Source of the DNA: Salvelinus alpinus | Lineage: Eukaryota; Chordata; Actinopteri; Salmoniformes; Salmonidae | Length of the DNA stretch: 64,000 nucleotides | Reading direction: 5' to 3' | Assembly (NCBI RefSeq): GCF_045679555.1 | Contig: NC_092093.1 | Coordinates: 62,512,365-62,576,364, forward strand | Shown here: piece after piece, positions 1 through 20,000 of the stretch | Position numbering within the stretch: position 1 is the stretch's first letter | Layout: each line of letters opens with the position of its first letter | Notes under the pieces: generated by a model | Database searches by the model: none | What the model was told of the DNA's origin: nothing | The model's input: the letters and a program-made list of their open reading frames with translations, nothing else | Made by a program: the position numbers and the translations under genes

Positions 1-201
1 TGAAATAGCAGTAGGATGGATTGGAACCCATGTTGCAGCGGTATATGTGATCCAGATGCGTATGGACTGCTAAACCAGCGTAGGGAACTATTTCCTCTTC
101 TGTTCAATCCCCACCCCTCCCTTTCTTCCCTCCCTACCCCTCCCTTTCTTCCCTCCCTTTCTTCCCTCTCTTCTCCTGTTCTCCTTCTCTCTCAACATTA
201 A

Positions 202-6593
<6,392 letters not shown>

Positions 6594-8036
6594 TGTTGCA
6601 CTTGTAGCGGGCTAGCACCGAGACCTCTGGATAGGGAACTCTGGAAGTCCTTGCCTTGGGTTTGTCTACAAACCCTTTAGGACTATGGTCTCCCATCCCC
6701 CAGGGTACTACAAGGGGTGCATCTGACCAGACTTCACCCCCTCTGGATTTGGCAGTTACCCAGAATCCCCCACTAACGGTACAGGAAACTGCCAGGGATC
6801 TCTACTGTGAACCTGACTGGTCATGTGACAGGAAATGCCCCCTCTCATTTCAGAGTAGGTTGAAGTTGCCCCTAGAAACTGATCGAAGGCCAGTTTTTGC
6901 ATCCCCTTATGGTTAAGGTTAGGATATTGTGAGGTCAAGCTGATCTTAGATCCTATGGACAACTTCTACCCGAAGCCCCTCATATCACTGGAAGAATGGC
7001 TTGGCATTGTGTGAAGATCTGATTCTCCAATTCTACTGACGACTGCAGAATAACTATGATTATACAATTGGCCTACCCACCTTTCTGACTCAGAAGAGTC
7101 AAATATATTTCAAAAGGTACTGCTTCTTGACATGACTGTATCCTCACAAGCTACTCTTGAGAATGAAATGGCTACACGTACATCATGCAATGCAAATGAC
7201 AAATATTCAGTAATGTGAAACGTGACATTTCTTACTCAATAATAATTCAGATATTTTCCTGGCTGCACCACTGATGGCTAACGTTAACACCAATAGCCCT
7301 GTGGATTAAAAATTAACTACAGAAACGGCGCTTTGTAATGTAATCTCATAACACTGGATTTTATTTCGTTAAATTTTTTTCTGTATTCTGCTGCACTTGA
7401 TCTTTTTATTGAAGATTTTTGCGATTATTTATTTTGACTGAACCATCTGTCCTGCAGTTTGTAATTGAATGACAACATGGCAGAAAGTTATTCCATTTGA
7501 TATGTTCTGAGACTTTTTAACTGATAGTCGATAACTGGGACTCCTCCTAAAACTGGAAAAAAGGAGAGCAACTAGGGGCCCGTTCAGGAGGTTCCAACGT
7601 TCAAGATAGAAATGTATTGTGTAGATATGATTGTCATATACTACAAGGAATTATCAGCTCTATATACAACATTTCTATCTGCAATGCTTCTGAATAGGCC
7701 GCTGGTGTGAGGTGCTTCTGGATCACTGGTCTGTTTCCATGTTTCAAGTTAGTTTCCACTCTGTGTACAAATTTGAATAAATTCATAATATATTTAATTT
7801 CCTTTTTCTTTTGTTTGGGGACATGCTGTATGTATAGAGTAAATGAAGAATAATGTTAACTGTGCTTTAAAAGAAGACTTGTGAATGGGACGCATTCCTT
7901 GCTCACAGATGTAGGAAACAAAATGTATATGGTACAGCAATGTAAAGTTTTCTATGTTGAAAAAAAGACTTCTGTACAACTTTCTGTACAAAACTGGTCA
8001 TCATCCGACATTTTAATCAGGTTATAGGTCAATAAA
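6594..8036 (+). terminator. arfgef1: arfgef1 3' UTR with polyadenylation signals
   Basis: No coding signal is seen after the stop at 6591-6593. The stretch is AT-rich, with candidate AATAAA signals near 7774 (gaataaattc) and at 8031-8036 (tcaataaagttt, followed by a T-rich stretch). The second is the better transcript end because an inverted-repeat element starts about 45 bp later. Confidence 0.6.
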
Positions 8037-8080
8037 GTTTTTGAACTTGATTTGTTCGGCCATTTTGATTTGATTGGACT

Positions 8081-8822
8081 ATATGGGTCGTTCCACCAAT
8101 TCCATGCCTTTTTAAGAAGTGTGACTTGGTCCACCCCCCAAAAAAATGTTCCATCTAATTTTAACATTCTGTCAAATAGCACATGTTAAACTTCATAAAA
8201 AAACAAGTATTCCCATCTCAAGAGGTTAAATAAGTTACTATGATAAGTGCATTTAAAGTAACAGGGTTGATGATTTAATCTTCAAACTGTCATCCTTGAT
8301 GACTTTAAATGCGTTATCCACGTGTGGTTGTATTGTCAAATAATCTCTTAATCCCTTCGTGACCAGGGGAATGGAAGCTTGTGTGCAACAGGGAGTGGCA
8401 ATTGAATGCAAGAAAAATAGGAACTTGCTGGGTAACAGGGTTGACGTCATGCGCGACCCGCTCAGTTTTCCAACACAAAACACCAGAAAACAGCCATGAT
8501 GACTAATGTTCAATGTCACTTTCGAAAACAGTAGTTAAGGAATAGTTTCAACATATTAAAACTAGAGTTCAGTTCACATAACAGGGTTGACCTTAAAATG
8601 AGGGACAGATGTATGATGGTGAAATCTTGGGATTAAGTGGGTTGACAGAGGGACATGTCCATCTGCTGAATTTATTACAGAATTATTCAACCCTGCATGT
8701 GGTCTATATTAAAAGGGCACTTCATTTAATATAACAGGCTTTTAAAATTCAATATTGGTTCACAATTTCTACTTAAAATATCAAAGGGACACAAAAGACA
8801 CTCTTCGTGGAACGACCCATAT
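8081..8822. mobile_element. Non-autonomous DNA element with 16-bp perfect terminal inverted repeats
   Basis: The ends are ATATGGGTCGTTCCAC (8081-8096) and its exact reverse complement (8807-8822). The interior is AT-rich, has no transposase frame, and repeats a short motif 'aacagggttgac' or 'aacagggttgat' several times. The family was not identified. It sits just past the arfgef1 polyadenylation signal. Confidence 0.7.
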
Positions 8823-9150
8823 GAGTCTAACTCACGAGGAAAGGACTAAGCTTCAAGGACCAGCCTGGACAAAGGCAAGATTATTAAAATAATTTATTTT
8901 TAAAACCCTAAATCTTTCTATATATATATATAATCACATCTTTACTTGATACAAACATTTCAACATCAGATTCACGTTTTAAATATACATTAATTTTGCC
9001 AAAGTACATTCAAAAGATTGGCAGACCAGAGCCTAGCCATCATCCATACCGTAGCCCTACTGTTGCAGCTCAGGAATTCTTCACTGTCTACTGGCTTCAC
9101 TCACTGATGCTGCTTGCTCCTCCTCACTACATGGAGCCGTTGTAGCTGGA

Positions 9151-10033
9151 GTACCAGTCTCTTCAGCTAACATTCCACTCCTTGCCAAAGAGACTGGCCA
9201 TTCGGCAATCTTCAAATATGAACATTATATCATCATTAATGAGCTCAGATGATTTGATCCTGATTTTCTAACCCTCACAGCTATCCTCCAATCACAATGT
9301 TTAATGCAAATTAGACTGATAGGAAACCTTCATTCATACATTCGATTGGAAACATTGGGCTTTCTGACGTAACATGTCATTGTAAACAAACATTGGGCTT
9401 TCTGACGTAATATGTCATTGTAAACAAACATTGGGCGCTGGGAGAACAGAGGATTTACGTTTGTTTCATGTTTACCACCAGCCAATGTGATCGCGTCACA
9501 CCAGAGAAGCTCTCGCCATTCAAACTTCCCCAGCAGTTCATTGTGAACGCTGTAGCCTATTTCATATCCAGCAAGCAAGAGCAAGGCACTTCTTTCCTCA
9601 AATATTTATATATTATTTTGAGCAACACAAAATATATATTTTCTATTTCTCAAAATAAGTGACCAAACTATTGTATATTGCTACTGCTGGGACATTGGGC
9701 TAGGCTACTGGTTCAAGAGCTATAAAAGCAATACAGAGGATGGAAGAGGGCCCAGTGGAGATGCATGAATTGCGCAAGAAGGGAACAGTGAAGACAGATG
9801 TGTAAATTTGAAATGAATCCATAGGCTGAGCTATTAATCCACCAATTTTAATTCTATATGGCGTCAAATTTGCACGCACCTCATGTTCCAGAACGTTGTC
9901 ATGGAAAATATTAATGTTTCCAACTGCGCTGTAAATCCGGCTGCATATTGAACGTTGAGATTGCCCAAAAGGCCAGTCTCTTTGGCAATGACAAGGAGTG
10001 GCAAGGAGTGGAATGTTAGCTAGAGACTGGTAC
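9151..10033. mobile_element. Inverted-repeat DNA element, about 880 bp
   Basis: The left arm 9151-9214 (gtaccagtctcttcagcta...) is the approximate reverse complement of the right arm 9955-10033 (...tagctagagactggtac). Both include 'aaagagactggcc' and 'ggagtggaatgttagc' or their complements. Inside, 9345-9440 holds two tandem copies of a 46-bp unit (cattgggctttctgacgta...). No transposase was recognised. It lies between the convergent ends of arfgef1 and cspp1. Confidence 0.6.
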
Positions 10034-10367
10034 CCAGGCTAAAGCCGTTGTATACAGAGACTGAAATATCTCTGCTACTACCGCTCTCATCTCCATTAGG
10101 ACGTCTCCTCTGGGGGCTGTATAGATTCAAAATGGATACACATAAGCTACATTCATATTTTTTTTTCGGAGTAAAAAGCACAAGCATGATGTTTTTTTGC
10201 GCTCATCTGATCCCGAGACAGAAATAGCCCATGTAGGGATCGACTGCATATAGAAAATACACCTCTTTGGCTTTGAAATCAAGGGCACAGACTTTAGTCA
10301 GAAGTAGTGCACTAGAAAGGGATCCTATGTGTAGATGAGAGGTCAACAGACCTAAAAAGGTCACAGG

Positions 10368-11067
10368 TCATCCATGGTAGGTGGAGGGCCCGTCCCCGTC
10401 CAGGATGTCTCTAGTAACCGGCCTCTCTCTCCGGTTCTGACCAGTCCCTAACCGCTTCAGCGGGTCTGATGTGCCAGGCCGCAGCCAGGGCTCCGTGGCA
10501 ACCGTCTCCACAGACACACGCCTGTCCGGGTGGTATGGGGTGGACCGCAGCGAGAGGTGGTCCCCTTCGTCGGCTGACAGCCCTCCTGGAGACCAGAGAG
10601 CCTTGTCATTCACACAGAAAGACACCTGATGGCCCAATCCTAACGTGAGATACCTAGATCTGCATTTATCATGTAATTTATTTTAGAAAGGAATCTACCA
10701 AAAAACCTCTTATGTTGCAGCAGTGAATGATTTGCAGTTCTTGGTGCGTTAAGGATGAGGACAACCTTGTCCTCTCCCTCTATTCAGTTATATATAGAGC
10801 GCAGGAGGCTGCTGAGGGGAGGACACTCATAATAATGATAGCTGGAATGGAGTGAATTAAATGGTATTAAACACATGGAAACTGTGTATTTGATGTGTTC
10901 GATACCATTGTATTCATTCCGTTCCAGCCATTACTATGAGCCCATCCAATTAAGGTGCAACCAGCCGCCTGTGATCTATAGCTATGCCATCATGGAACGC
11001 TCTGCCACTAGAGGTTACTGTATGACAGTGCCTCTCCTCTTTCTAAAGATCTAGTTTAACTATACTG

Positions 11068-11099
<32 letters not shown>

Positions 11100-14000
11100 T
11101 ACACACAGTACCAGTCAAAAGTTGACACACCTACTCAATCAAGGGTTTTTCTTTATTTTCTACATTGTAAAATAATAGTGAAGCCATCGAAACTATGAAG
11201 TCACACATATGAGATCATGAAGTAACCAAAAAAGTACTAAATAAATTTGACCAAGAAGGAGAGTGATGGAGTGCTGCATCAGATGACCTGGCCTCCACAA
11301 TCACCTGACCTCAACCCAATTGAGATGGTTTGGGATGAGTTGGACCGCAGAGTGAAGGAAAAGCAGCCAACAAGTGCTCAACATAAGTGGGAGCTCCTTC
11401 AAGACTGTTGGAAAAGCATTCCTCATGAAGCTAGTTGAGAGAATGCCAAGAAAGTACAAGCTGTCATCAAGGCAAATGGTGGCTACTTTGAAGAATCTCA
11501 AATGTAAAATATGATTTGTTTAACACTTTTTTGGTTACTACATGATTCCATGTGTTATTTCATAGTTTGTCTTCACTATTATTTTACAATGTAGAAAATA
11601 GTAAAAATAAAGAAAAACCCTGGAATGAGTAGGTGTATCCAAATGTTTGACTCGTAGTGTATATGAATAGTAGTTTTGTTGTCTCTTGGCGTCTTTCCAA
11701 TATATAAATATTTTTATTTGGGCTCCCGAGTGGCGCAGCGGTTTAAGGCACTGCATCTCAGTGCAAGAGGCGTCACTGCAGTCCCTGGTTCGAATCCAGG
11801 CTGCATCACATCCGGCCGTGATTAGGAGTCCCATATGGCGGCGCACAACTGGCCCAGCGTCGCCCGGGTTTGGCCGTCATTGTAAATAAGAATTTGTTCT
11901 TAACTGACTTCCCTAGTTAAATAAAGGTTAAATAATTATATATTTTTTAAATGTAGAATTGAATGTCCTTGTCTATAACTGTTCTGTACTTTAATGTAAT
12001 AAAGTAAACCACAAAGACATGTGATGTCAGAGGTCACTCCCTGTCGCTCTCACCTGATCTCCAGTCGTGGTCGTTGAAGTCATCCAGTCTGTGGATGCGT
12101 CTCTGGTTGCGGTCCTTAACCCCCTCAAGGTTCAGGCTGGCCACAGAGAATAGAGACTGGGCATCCGGTTGGCCCTCGTCATCCCTCTGACCACCGGGAG
12201 TCAACATGTCCTGGACCACGACATGGAAACATCACAACATCTCTCAGTACAGCAGGTTACTAAAGATTACGGGTTACTAAAGACTACAGAGAGAATATAC
12301 ACTTGTCCATGACACAAACTGTTCACATCCCTCTTGTTAGCGGAGAGAACATTTTGCAGGTCTTATGTCTTATGTGATATCTGAGTGACTCAACAAAATC
12401 GATGGGCTAAAAAATGTTAGCTAACATGGGCTAGTTGATAAACTGGACATTTCTGCAATGACTGACATGAAGAGGAAAACTGCTGCTGCACTCCCCAGCT
12501 TGAACGAGTTGAAAGCCTGATCGTGTTCCTTCCGCCCAGAACATGTGTTTGTTCATCTCCCCTTATCTTCTAATTCTAAAACCTAGAAAAGAGGGACGGT
12601 ATGTGTATTATCTTCACTAGAATCCTTTCCCCAATGCCTGTCTCAAATGGTGGACATGAATGGACTCATTAAAGAGCTGTTGAAGTGGCACTAATTATGT
12701 AATGAGGACTCTTCTGAAGCTACAGGCCTTTCTTTCACTCCTCTGGAATAGACTCTTACATCCTCAAAGTCTCTTCTCCTGGCGGGCCTCCTGCTCTCCC
12801 TCTCCTGGGCTGAGGGCTGTCTGGACCTCAGGTTAACCTGGGCTTGCGTTGGGGATGGGGACCCTGTGTCACCATTGGGGTAATCTGAGGACACGGCACA
12901 GTAACACATTCACAAACAAGCAAGGTTAGATGACTGAATTGCTATTACTCCAAGTCTCTTAAAAATGAACATGCTACAGCAGTGGTAAAAATATGAAGTG
13001 AGGGCAATATTTGGGGGTTAACACTATAGCAGCTGCAGCACATTCCCTTCCTACCTTCCTCTCTCAGTCCGGTCTTGCTAAACCCACCATGCAGCTGGCA
13101 CAGGCTCTCTGCCCTCTCGCAGGACTGGCACCAGCTGTGTAGGTGCCATTGGCTTCACATGTGCCGTGTTGACACTGGCAGCTACCCAGATCGTGCCCAA
13201 TGCCCCTCCCCTCAATTGGCTGTATGTGTGTGTGTGTTCATCCCATATCCACTTCATTGTAATACTGTACCCCAATGTATCACTATTCATTTCTTTCCAG
13301 TAAGCATATCCTCAGGAGAATATTTGTTCGGTCACCGACAACACCAGGCCACACCTCCTCTAAAAAAACAGGCTGTATGCCCAGCAGGCTCACCAATAAA
13401 AACAGGCTGTATGCCCAGCAGGCTCACCAATAAAAACAGGCTGTATGCCCAGCAGGCTCACCAATAAAAGCGCTCTCTGACTCCAATAAACAGACTCTCT
13501 GGTGGTCTTGGCCTGGCTTCTCCCTCTGACAGGATAGACACAGAATAACAGCCAGTCAGACACCCAGAAAAACCTCAGTCTGGACCAAGTCAGACATGAG
13601 TTTCCCCAGCCAGGAGCGGCCAGAGGAAGCTGGCTCAGATGTAACAAGAGAACAGTGAACTCACAGGATGATAACGAGGCTGACGCTCCACATACGGCTC
13701 AAAGAAGTCTGTCAGGATGGGAGAGACGCATTAAGAACAGTGTGTGTGTCTCTCTCTCTCTCTCTCTGTCTGTGCGTGCGTGCGTGCGAGACTGACCTGA
13801 CTCTTCTCCTCTCCTCATGTTCCTGATCCTGCGTTGTTGCTCCCTGAGCAGAGCCTGCTGCTGGATGTCCAGACTGTGTTCATCACTGGGGGGGTCGGGG
13901 TACACATGATGCACCTCCTCACGAGATGCGCTGTCTATAACACACACACACAGTTTAGTCCCTGCCTTCAGTTTTACCACCTCCTCACGAGATGCACTGT

Positions 14001-17000
14001 CTATAACACACACACAGTTTAGTCCAGCTTAGTCCCTGCCTTCAGGATTACCACCTCCTCACGAAATGCACTGTCTATAACACACACACACATAGTTTAG
14101 TCCAGCTTAGTCCCTGCCTTCAGGATTACCACCTCCTCACGAGATGCGCTGTCTATAACACACACACACATAGTTTAGTCCAGTTTAGTCCCTGCCTTCA
14201 GGATTACCACCTCCTCACGAGATGCACTGTCTATAACACACACACACATAGTTTAGTCCAGTTTAGTCCCTGCCTTCAGGATTACCACCTCCTCACGAGA
14301 TGCGCTGTCTATAACACACACACACATAGTTTAGTCCAGTTTAGTCCCTGCGTTCAGGATTACCACCTCCTCACGAAATGCACTGTCTATAACACACACA
14401 CACATAGTTTAGTCCAGCTTAGTCCCTGCCTTCAGGATTACCACCTCCTCACGAGATGCACTGTCTATAACACACACACACACACAGTTTAGTCCAGCTT
14501 GGTCCCTGCCTTCAGGATTACCACCTCCTCACGAGATGCACTGTCTATAACACATACACACAGTTTAGTCCAGCTTAGTCCCTGCCTTCAGGATTACCAC
14601 CTCCTCACCATGACACAGATGTCAGGCAGTGCAGCGGTGGTCATGTGTACGGATGCAGCACTAATGGTGGATGCAGATTAGCCTATCACAGTGGATTTCC
14701 TCCCACACCAGCCAATCGGAGGGACTCTCTCTGGCCAGTGTCCACTATGATGAGAGGCTAAGCTCTGTATTACAGTATAGGCTCAGCTGCGGCCAAGATT
14801 AAACTGATAGTCGACCTCTAATGGAAAACATCCTTTGTCCTCAACCCCTCCATCAGTCTACACTGAGTGTAAAAAACATTAGGAACTTTAGGAGCTCTTT
14901 CCATGACAGACTGACCAGGTGAATCCAGGTGAAAGCTATAACCCCTTATTGATGTCACTAAATCCACTTCAAATCAGTGTAGATGAAAGGGAGGAGACAG
15001 GTTAAAGAAGGATTTTTAAGCCTTGAGACAATTGAGACATGGATTCTGTATGTGCGCCATTCAGAGGGTGAATGGGCAAGACAAAATATTTAAGTGCCTT
15101 TGAATGGGGTATGATAAATAGTAGGTGCCAGGTGCACCGGTTTGAGTGTCAAGAACTGCAACGCTGCTAGGTTTTTCACACTCAACAGTTTCCCATGTGT
15201 TTCAAGAATGATCCAGCCCCCAGCCAACAAGCATAGAAGTCAACATGGGCCAGCATGCCCTGACAAATCAAGGCTGTTCTGAGGGTAAAAGGGTGTGCAA
15301 CTCAATAATACGAAGGTGTTCGTAATGTTTTGTACACTCGGTGTATACACTGAGGCAGTGCCATGGGGACTCAGCTACTCTGCAGTCTAGACACTGAGCA
15401 GTGAGCTGCAGATGGACTGTAAGGAACATAATTGTTGTGTCAAGACATGACAACCATACTTGAGCATGACTGTACCCCAACTTCTCCGCAAAAGGGAGAG
15501 GAAGACATAGGCCGGCTCTGAGGTAGGCCTCTGGAGAGCTATAGTACTGGAGGCAAGAGACGTTCTGCTCACACACAACAGCAATGTGTTTCCACTCACT
15601 GGAGTATACACACACTGACGGACTTGCCATTAGGCAGAGGAGGCAATTGCCTCAGGCCTCGAATCAAGGTGCCTCGTAAGCTGGGCATATTATTTTTTTT
15701 ATATACAAATAAGAAGAGATCTACCATGCTCCACTTGAGGCATAATAAATAAATAATAAAAACAAATCCCCACCCAAATCGGTCTGTTTAAGCTAGAGAT
15801 GTCTGTATTTTTGTTGACCTTCACCATCTGAGGTAGAAGGTGGCCGAGCTACAGTGGTGTTTGTCAGACCAGGAGACATCCCGAAGATGCTCATGAAAAC
15901 GCGAACACAATGGTGATCTCTGTTTTGCTCTCCGTCCCCCACAAGTGCCACGGGACTCGTCTGAAGGTACCGGGCTGAAAATGTAATCTATGTGAATAGG
16001 GCATTTCCATGTAAAAGGTATACGGGTAATTACACAGCAAAAACAATAAACATTTCCCGGCACTTTCTTATGTCTATCAGATATAGGACAGACACTTCAA
16101 AACATAATTTGTTTTGATATAATTTTTGACTGTTATTCAATGCATTTCTATGAGCTAACAGCAATAAGGCCAAATTCAATGTTACATCAAATCATTTTTA
16201 TACTACAGGGGTCCTAAAATTCCAAATAAAACAGCTAAATGATCCTCGGTATGACCATCTTCAAACAATTCCATATGTTAGCTTAATAGAAACCCAGCCC
16301 CAGGCCCTTAGACTCTAGGAGGATACAATACGCATTTCTGTAGTAAAAAGACATAGGATACAGTAAGTGCTGCTGATAATATTACCATTGTCGTCAAGGC
16401 AAGGGACATGTATGTGTAGCCTATGTATCTGATGCTGTCTGGCTAAAAAGATGATGGTATGTCATACTATTTTGGGCCAGACAGAATCAGATATGGGCTA
16501 CATACACTGCTCAAAAAAATAAAGGGAACACTAAAATAACACATCCTAGATCTGAATGAATGAACTATTCTTATTAAATACTTTTTTCTTTACATAGTTG
16601 AATGTGCTGACAACAAAATCACACAAAAATTATCAATGGAAATCAAATTTATCAACCCATGGAGGTCTGGATTTGGAGTCACAAAATTAAAGTGGAAAAC
16701 CACACTACAGGCTGATCCAACTTTGATGTAATGTCCTTAAAACAAGTCAAAATGAGGCTCAGTAGTGTGTGTGGCCTCCACGTGCCTGTATGACCTCCCT
16801 ACAACGCCTGGGCATGCTCCTGATGAGGTGGCGGATGGTCTCCTGAGGGATCTCCTCCCAGACCTGGACTAAAGCATCCGCCAACTCCTGGACAGTCTGT
16901 GGTGCAACGTGGCATTGGTGGATCGAGCGAGACATGATGTCCCAGATGTGCTCAATTGCATTCAGGTCTGGGGAATGGGCGGGCCAGTCCATAGCATCAA

Positions 17001-20000
17001 TGCCTTCCTCTTGCAGGAACTGCTGACACACTCCAGCCACATGAGGTCTAGCATTGTCTTGCATTAGGAGGAACCCAGGGCCAACCGCACCAGCATATGG
17101 TCTCACAAGGGGTCTGAGGATCTCATCTCGGTACCTATTGGCAGTCAGGCTACCTCTGGCGAGCACATGGAGGGCTGTGCGGCCCCCCAAAGAAATGCCA
17201 CCCCACACCATGACTGACCCACCGCCAAACCGGTCATGCTGGAGGATGTTGCAGGCAGTAGAACGTTCTCCACGGCGTCTCCAGACTCTGTCACATGTGC
17301 TCAGTGTGAACCTGCTTTCATCTGTGAAGAGCACAGGGCGCCAGTGGCGAATTTGCCAATCTTGGTGTTCTCTGGCAAATGCCAAACGTCCTGCACGGTG
17401 TTGGGCTGTAAGCACAACCCTCACCTGTGGACGTCAGGACCTCATACCACCCTCATGGAGTCTGTTTCTGACCGTTTGAGCAGACACATGCATATTTGTG
17501 GCCTGCTGGAGGTCATTTTGCAGGGCTCTGGCAGTGCTCCTCCTGCTCCTCTTTGCACAAAGGCGGAGGTAGCGGTCCTGCTGCTGGGTTGTTGCCCTCC
17601 TACGGCCTCCTACACGTCGCCTGATGTACTGGCCTGTCTCCTGGTAGCGCCTCCATGCTCTGGACACTACGCTGACAGACACAGCAAACCTTCTTGCCAC
17701 AGCTCGCATTGATGTGCCATCCTGGATGAGCTGCACTACCTGAGCCACTTGTGTGGGTTGTAGACTCCGTCTCATGCTACCACTAGAGTGAAAGCACCGC
17801 CAGCATTCAAAAGTGACCAAAACATCAGCCAGGAAGCATAGGAACTGAGAAGTGGTCTGTGGTCACCACCTGCAGAACCACTCCTTTATTGGGGGTGTCT
17901 TGCTAATTGCCTATAATTTCCATCTGTTGTCTATTCCATTTGCACAACAACATGTGAAATTTATTGTCAATCAGTGTTGCTTCCTAAGTGGACAGTTTGA
18001 TTTCACAGAAGTGTGATTGACTTGGAGTTACATTGTGTTGTTTAAGTGTTCCCTTTATTTTTTTGAGCAGTGTATATAGTAAAACAACGGGGCACTGTTT
18101 CGCTCAATAGGATGCTTTCTCTGGTGAGATAGTTTCAGCCACTTGCGAATTGAAGCAAAATTGGCAGGTGCATAGTGCACTGTTCGGATGCTGGAATTAT
18201 TTTGGATGAATGTACAAAGGTAACCTACATTTTGAATTGATTTGTTTGACAATCAGATGAAAACATCATGACTGGTTGTTGTCATGGCACATTAAACGGT
18301 AATACACTTGTACAGTTAAATTACATGTCTTTACTACAAATCCCATAAATCAAATCTGAGGAGGGATGGGGGGGCTCAGAATGGCCTCTACCGCCGGCCT
18401 CCAAATCACAAAATCTGCCCCTGTATACATAATAAAGGCATACAATGTTGTCATCACCCTGTGCACTAACTTCGCTAAGCCAGCCTCAGAATTTTGGCCA
18501 ACCAATCGCAGAGCTCCAATGGATAGCAACTGTCTTCCTCGGACAAGCTCATGTTTGAAACACATGGTAGCCATTGAGGGCATTACAAAAACTGAGAATG
18601 GTCATCCAAAAACAAATGGTTTAAATGACTAAATAATGTAACAGTGCACCAGTGGTACTTGCTACTGTGATTCCTGAAACGCAGAGCCTGTTGGAGTATT
18701 TTTAGAATCTGAAATTATACTTTTGTTACATTGTTTGCTAGCTCAGCTGGTTTGCTAGCTAGTTTTCAGTCTTATTGACCACCCAACATTGCTAACACTA
18801 GCTAGTTAGCTAGTAAGTATATCTTGTTAATATACCTTGTTTTTTCTAAATGTAAGCTAGCTAGCCATGTTATGAATACAACCCTCATCTGCTGTCGACA
18901 TCAGGATATGATTTGTGAGAGCACTAATTAGCTCCAAAAGGGGTTAGTGCCAACAGTGCTTTCAGAACCTTCCAGTGGCTAGCCACACTAACCTTCATTT
19001 GACCAGGTTGCCCTGAAGCAATTGTAATGACAGTCCACCACAACATACCAGAAAACCTCCTGATTAGCAAGTGGTAGGTAGTCTGTCTTCAATTTCATTG
19101 TGTATTAAAAACATTTTGAGATCATTGTGAGGGGATTTCACCAGTGGTTAGATGGGGGAATTGGGCTTCCAGCGGGAAGGTTGTCTGGGGTTGCAACAGT
19201 AACCGAGTGGGGCGGAGGGGGTCAATTGTTGTGGGGAAGGGTCAATTGTTGTTGTACACATAGATAGGGCTTGGGCTTGTCTAGCACCTACTTGTCCTTT
19301 TTTCTAACATGCACATTTGTGAATGTTTGTGTGTAAGTATTCTCTGGACCCCCAAATAAACTCAGCACTGGGAATCCATTCAAAGGTAATTTCCTTTGTT
19401 TCAGCCCTGTGTTCTCTCCCTCTGTGTTTATCCTTCCAAACTGTCCGTTACTGATGGATGGCTTTTAAGATGAGTCAACCCATGACCTCATGAGAGTAAT
19501 GCCATAGCGTGGCGGAGAGGAGACGGAAAGGAGACTTGATGAGGGCTGCACATCCGGCCAAGCTAAACAGAATAGTTGAGCCATGATGCCAGGGTAGTTC
19601 AGTATGGTGTGTGTTTCATTTAGCTCCATCAACAGCCAACGGCATCATAGCAGAAGGATTCCTGACCATAAACAACAGGATTCCACAATGACAGTCACCT
19701 TGGCAACTAGAGAACACAGAATCCCTCAACAAAATAGATCTTAAATTAAATTTACAGAGCAGATGGGCAGCAGCAGGAATGAACTAAGCCTTGGCAATGG
19801 ATCATAGAGTTTATCTTATAGGAAGAAAATTGTGTATAGGCTTGTAATTGCATGGGATGTACAGTGCATTCGGAAAGTATTCAGACCCCTTGACTTTTTC
19901 CACATTTTGCTATGTTGCAGCCTTATTCTAAAATAGATTAAATATGGTTTTCCCTCATCAATCTATACACGATACCCCATAATGACAAAGCAAAAACAGG

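Noticed and set aside
13912-14610. Regular repeat-spacer look suggesting a CRISPR array
   Set aside because: The whole 78-bp unit is repeated, with no unique spacers, in a vertebrate intron. It is a minisatellite.
17236-17712. 158-codon plus-strand frame
   Set aside because: Shadow of the minus-strand Tc1 transposase.
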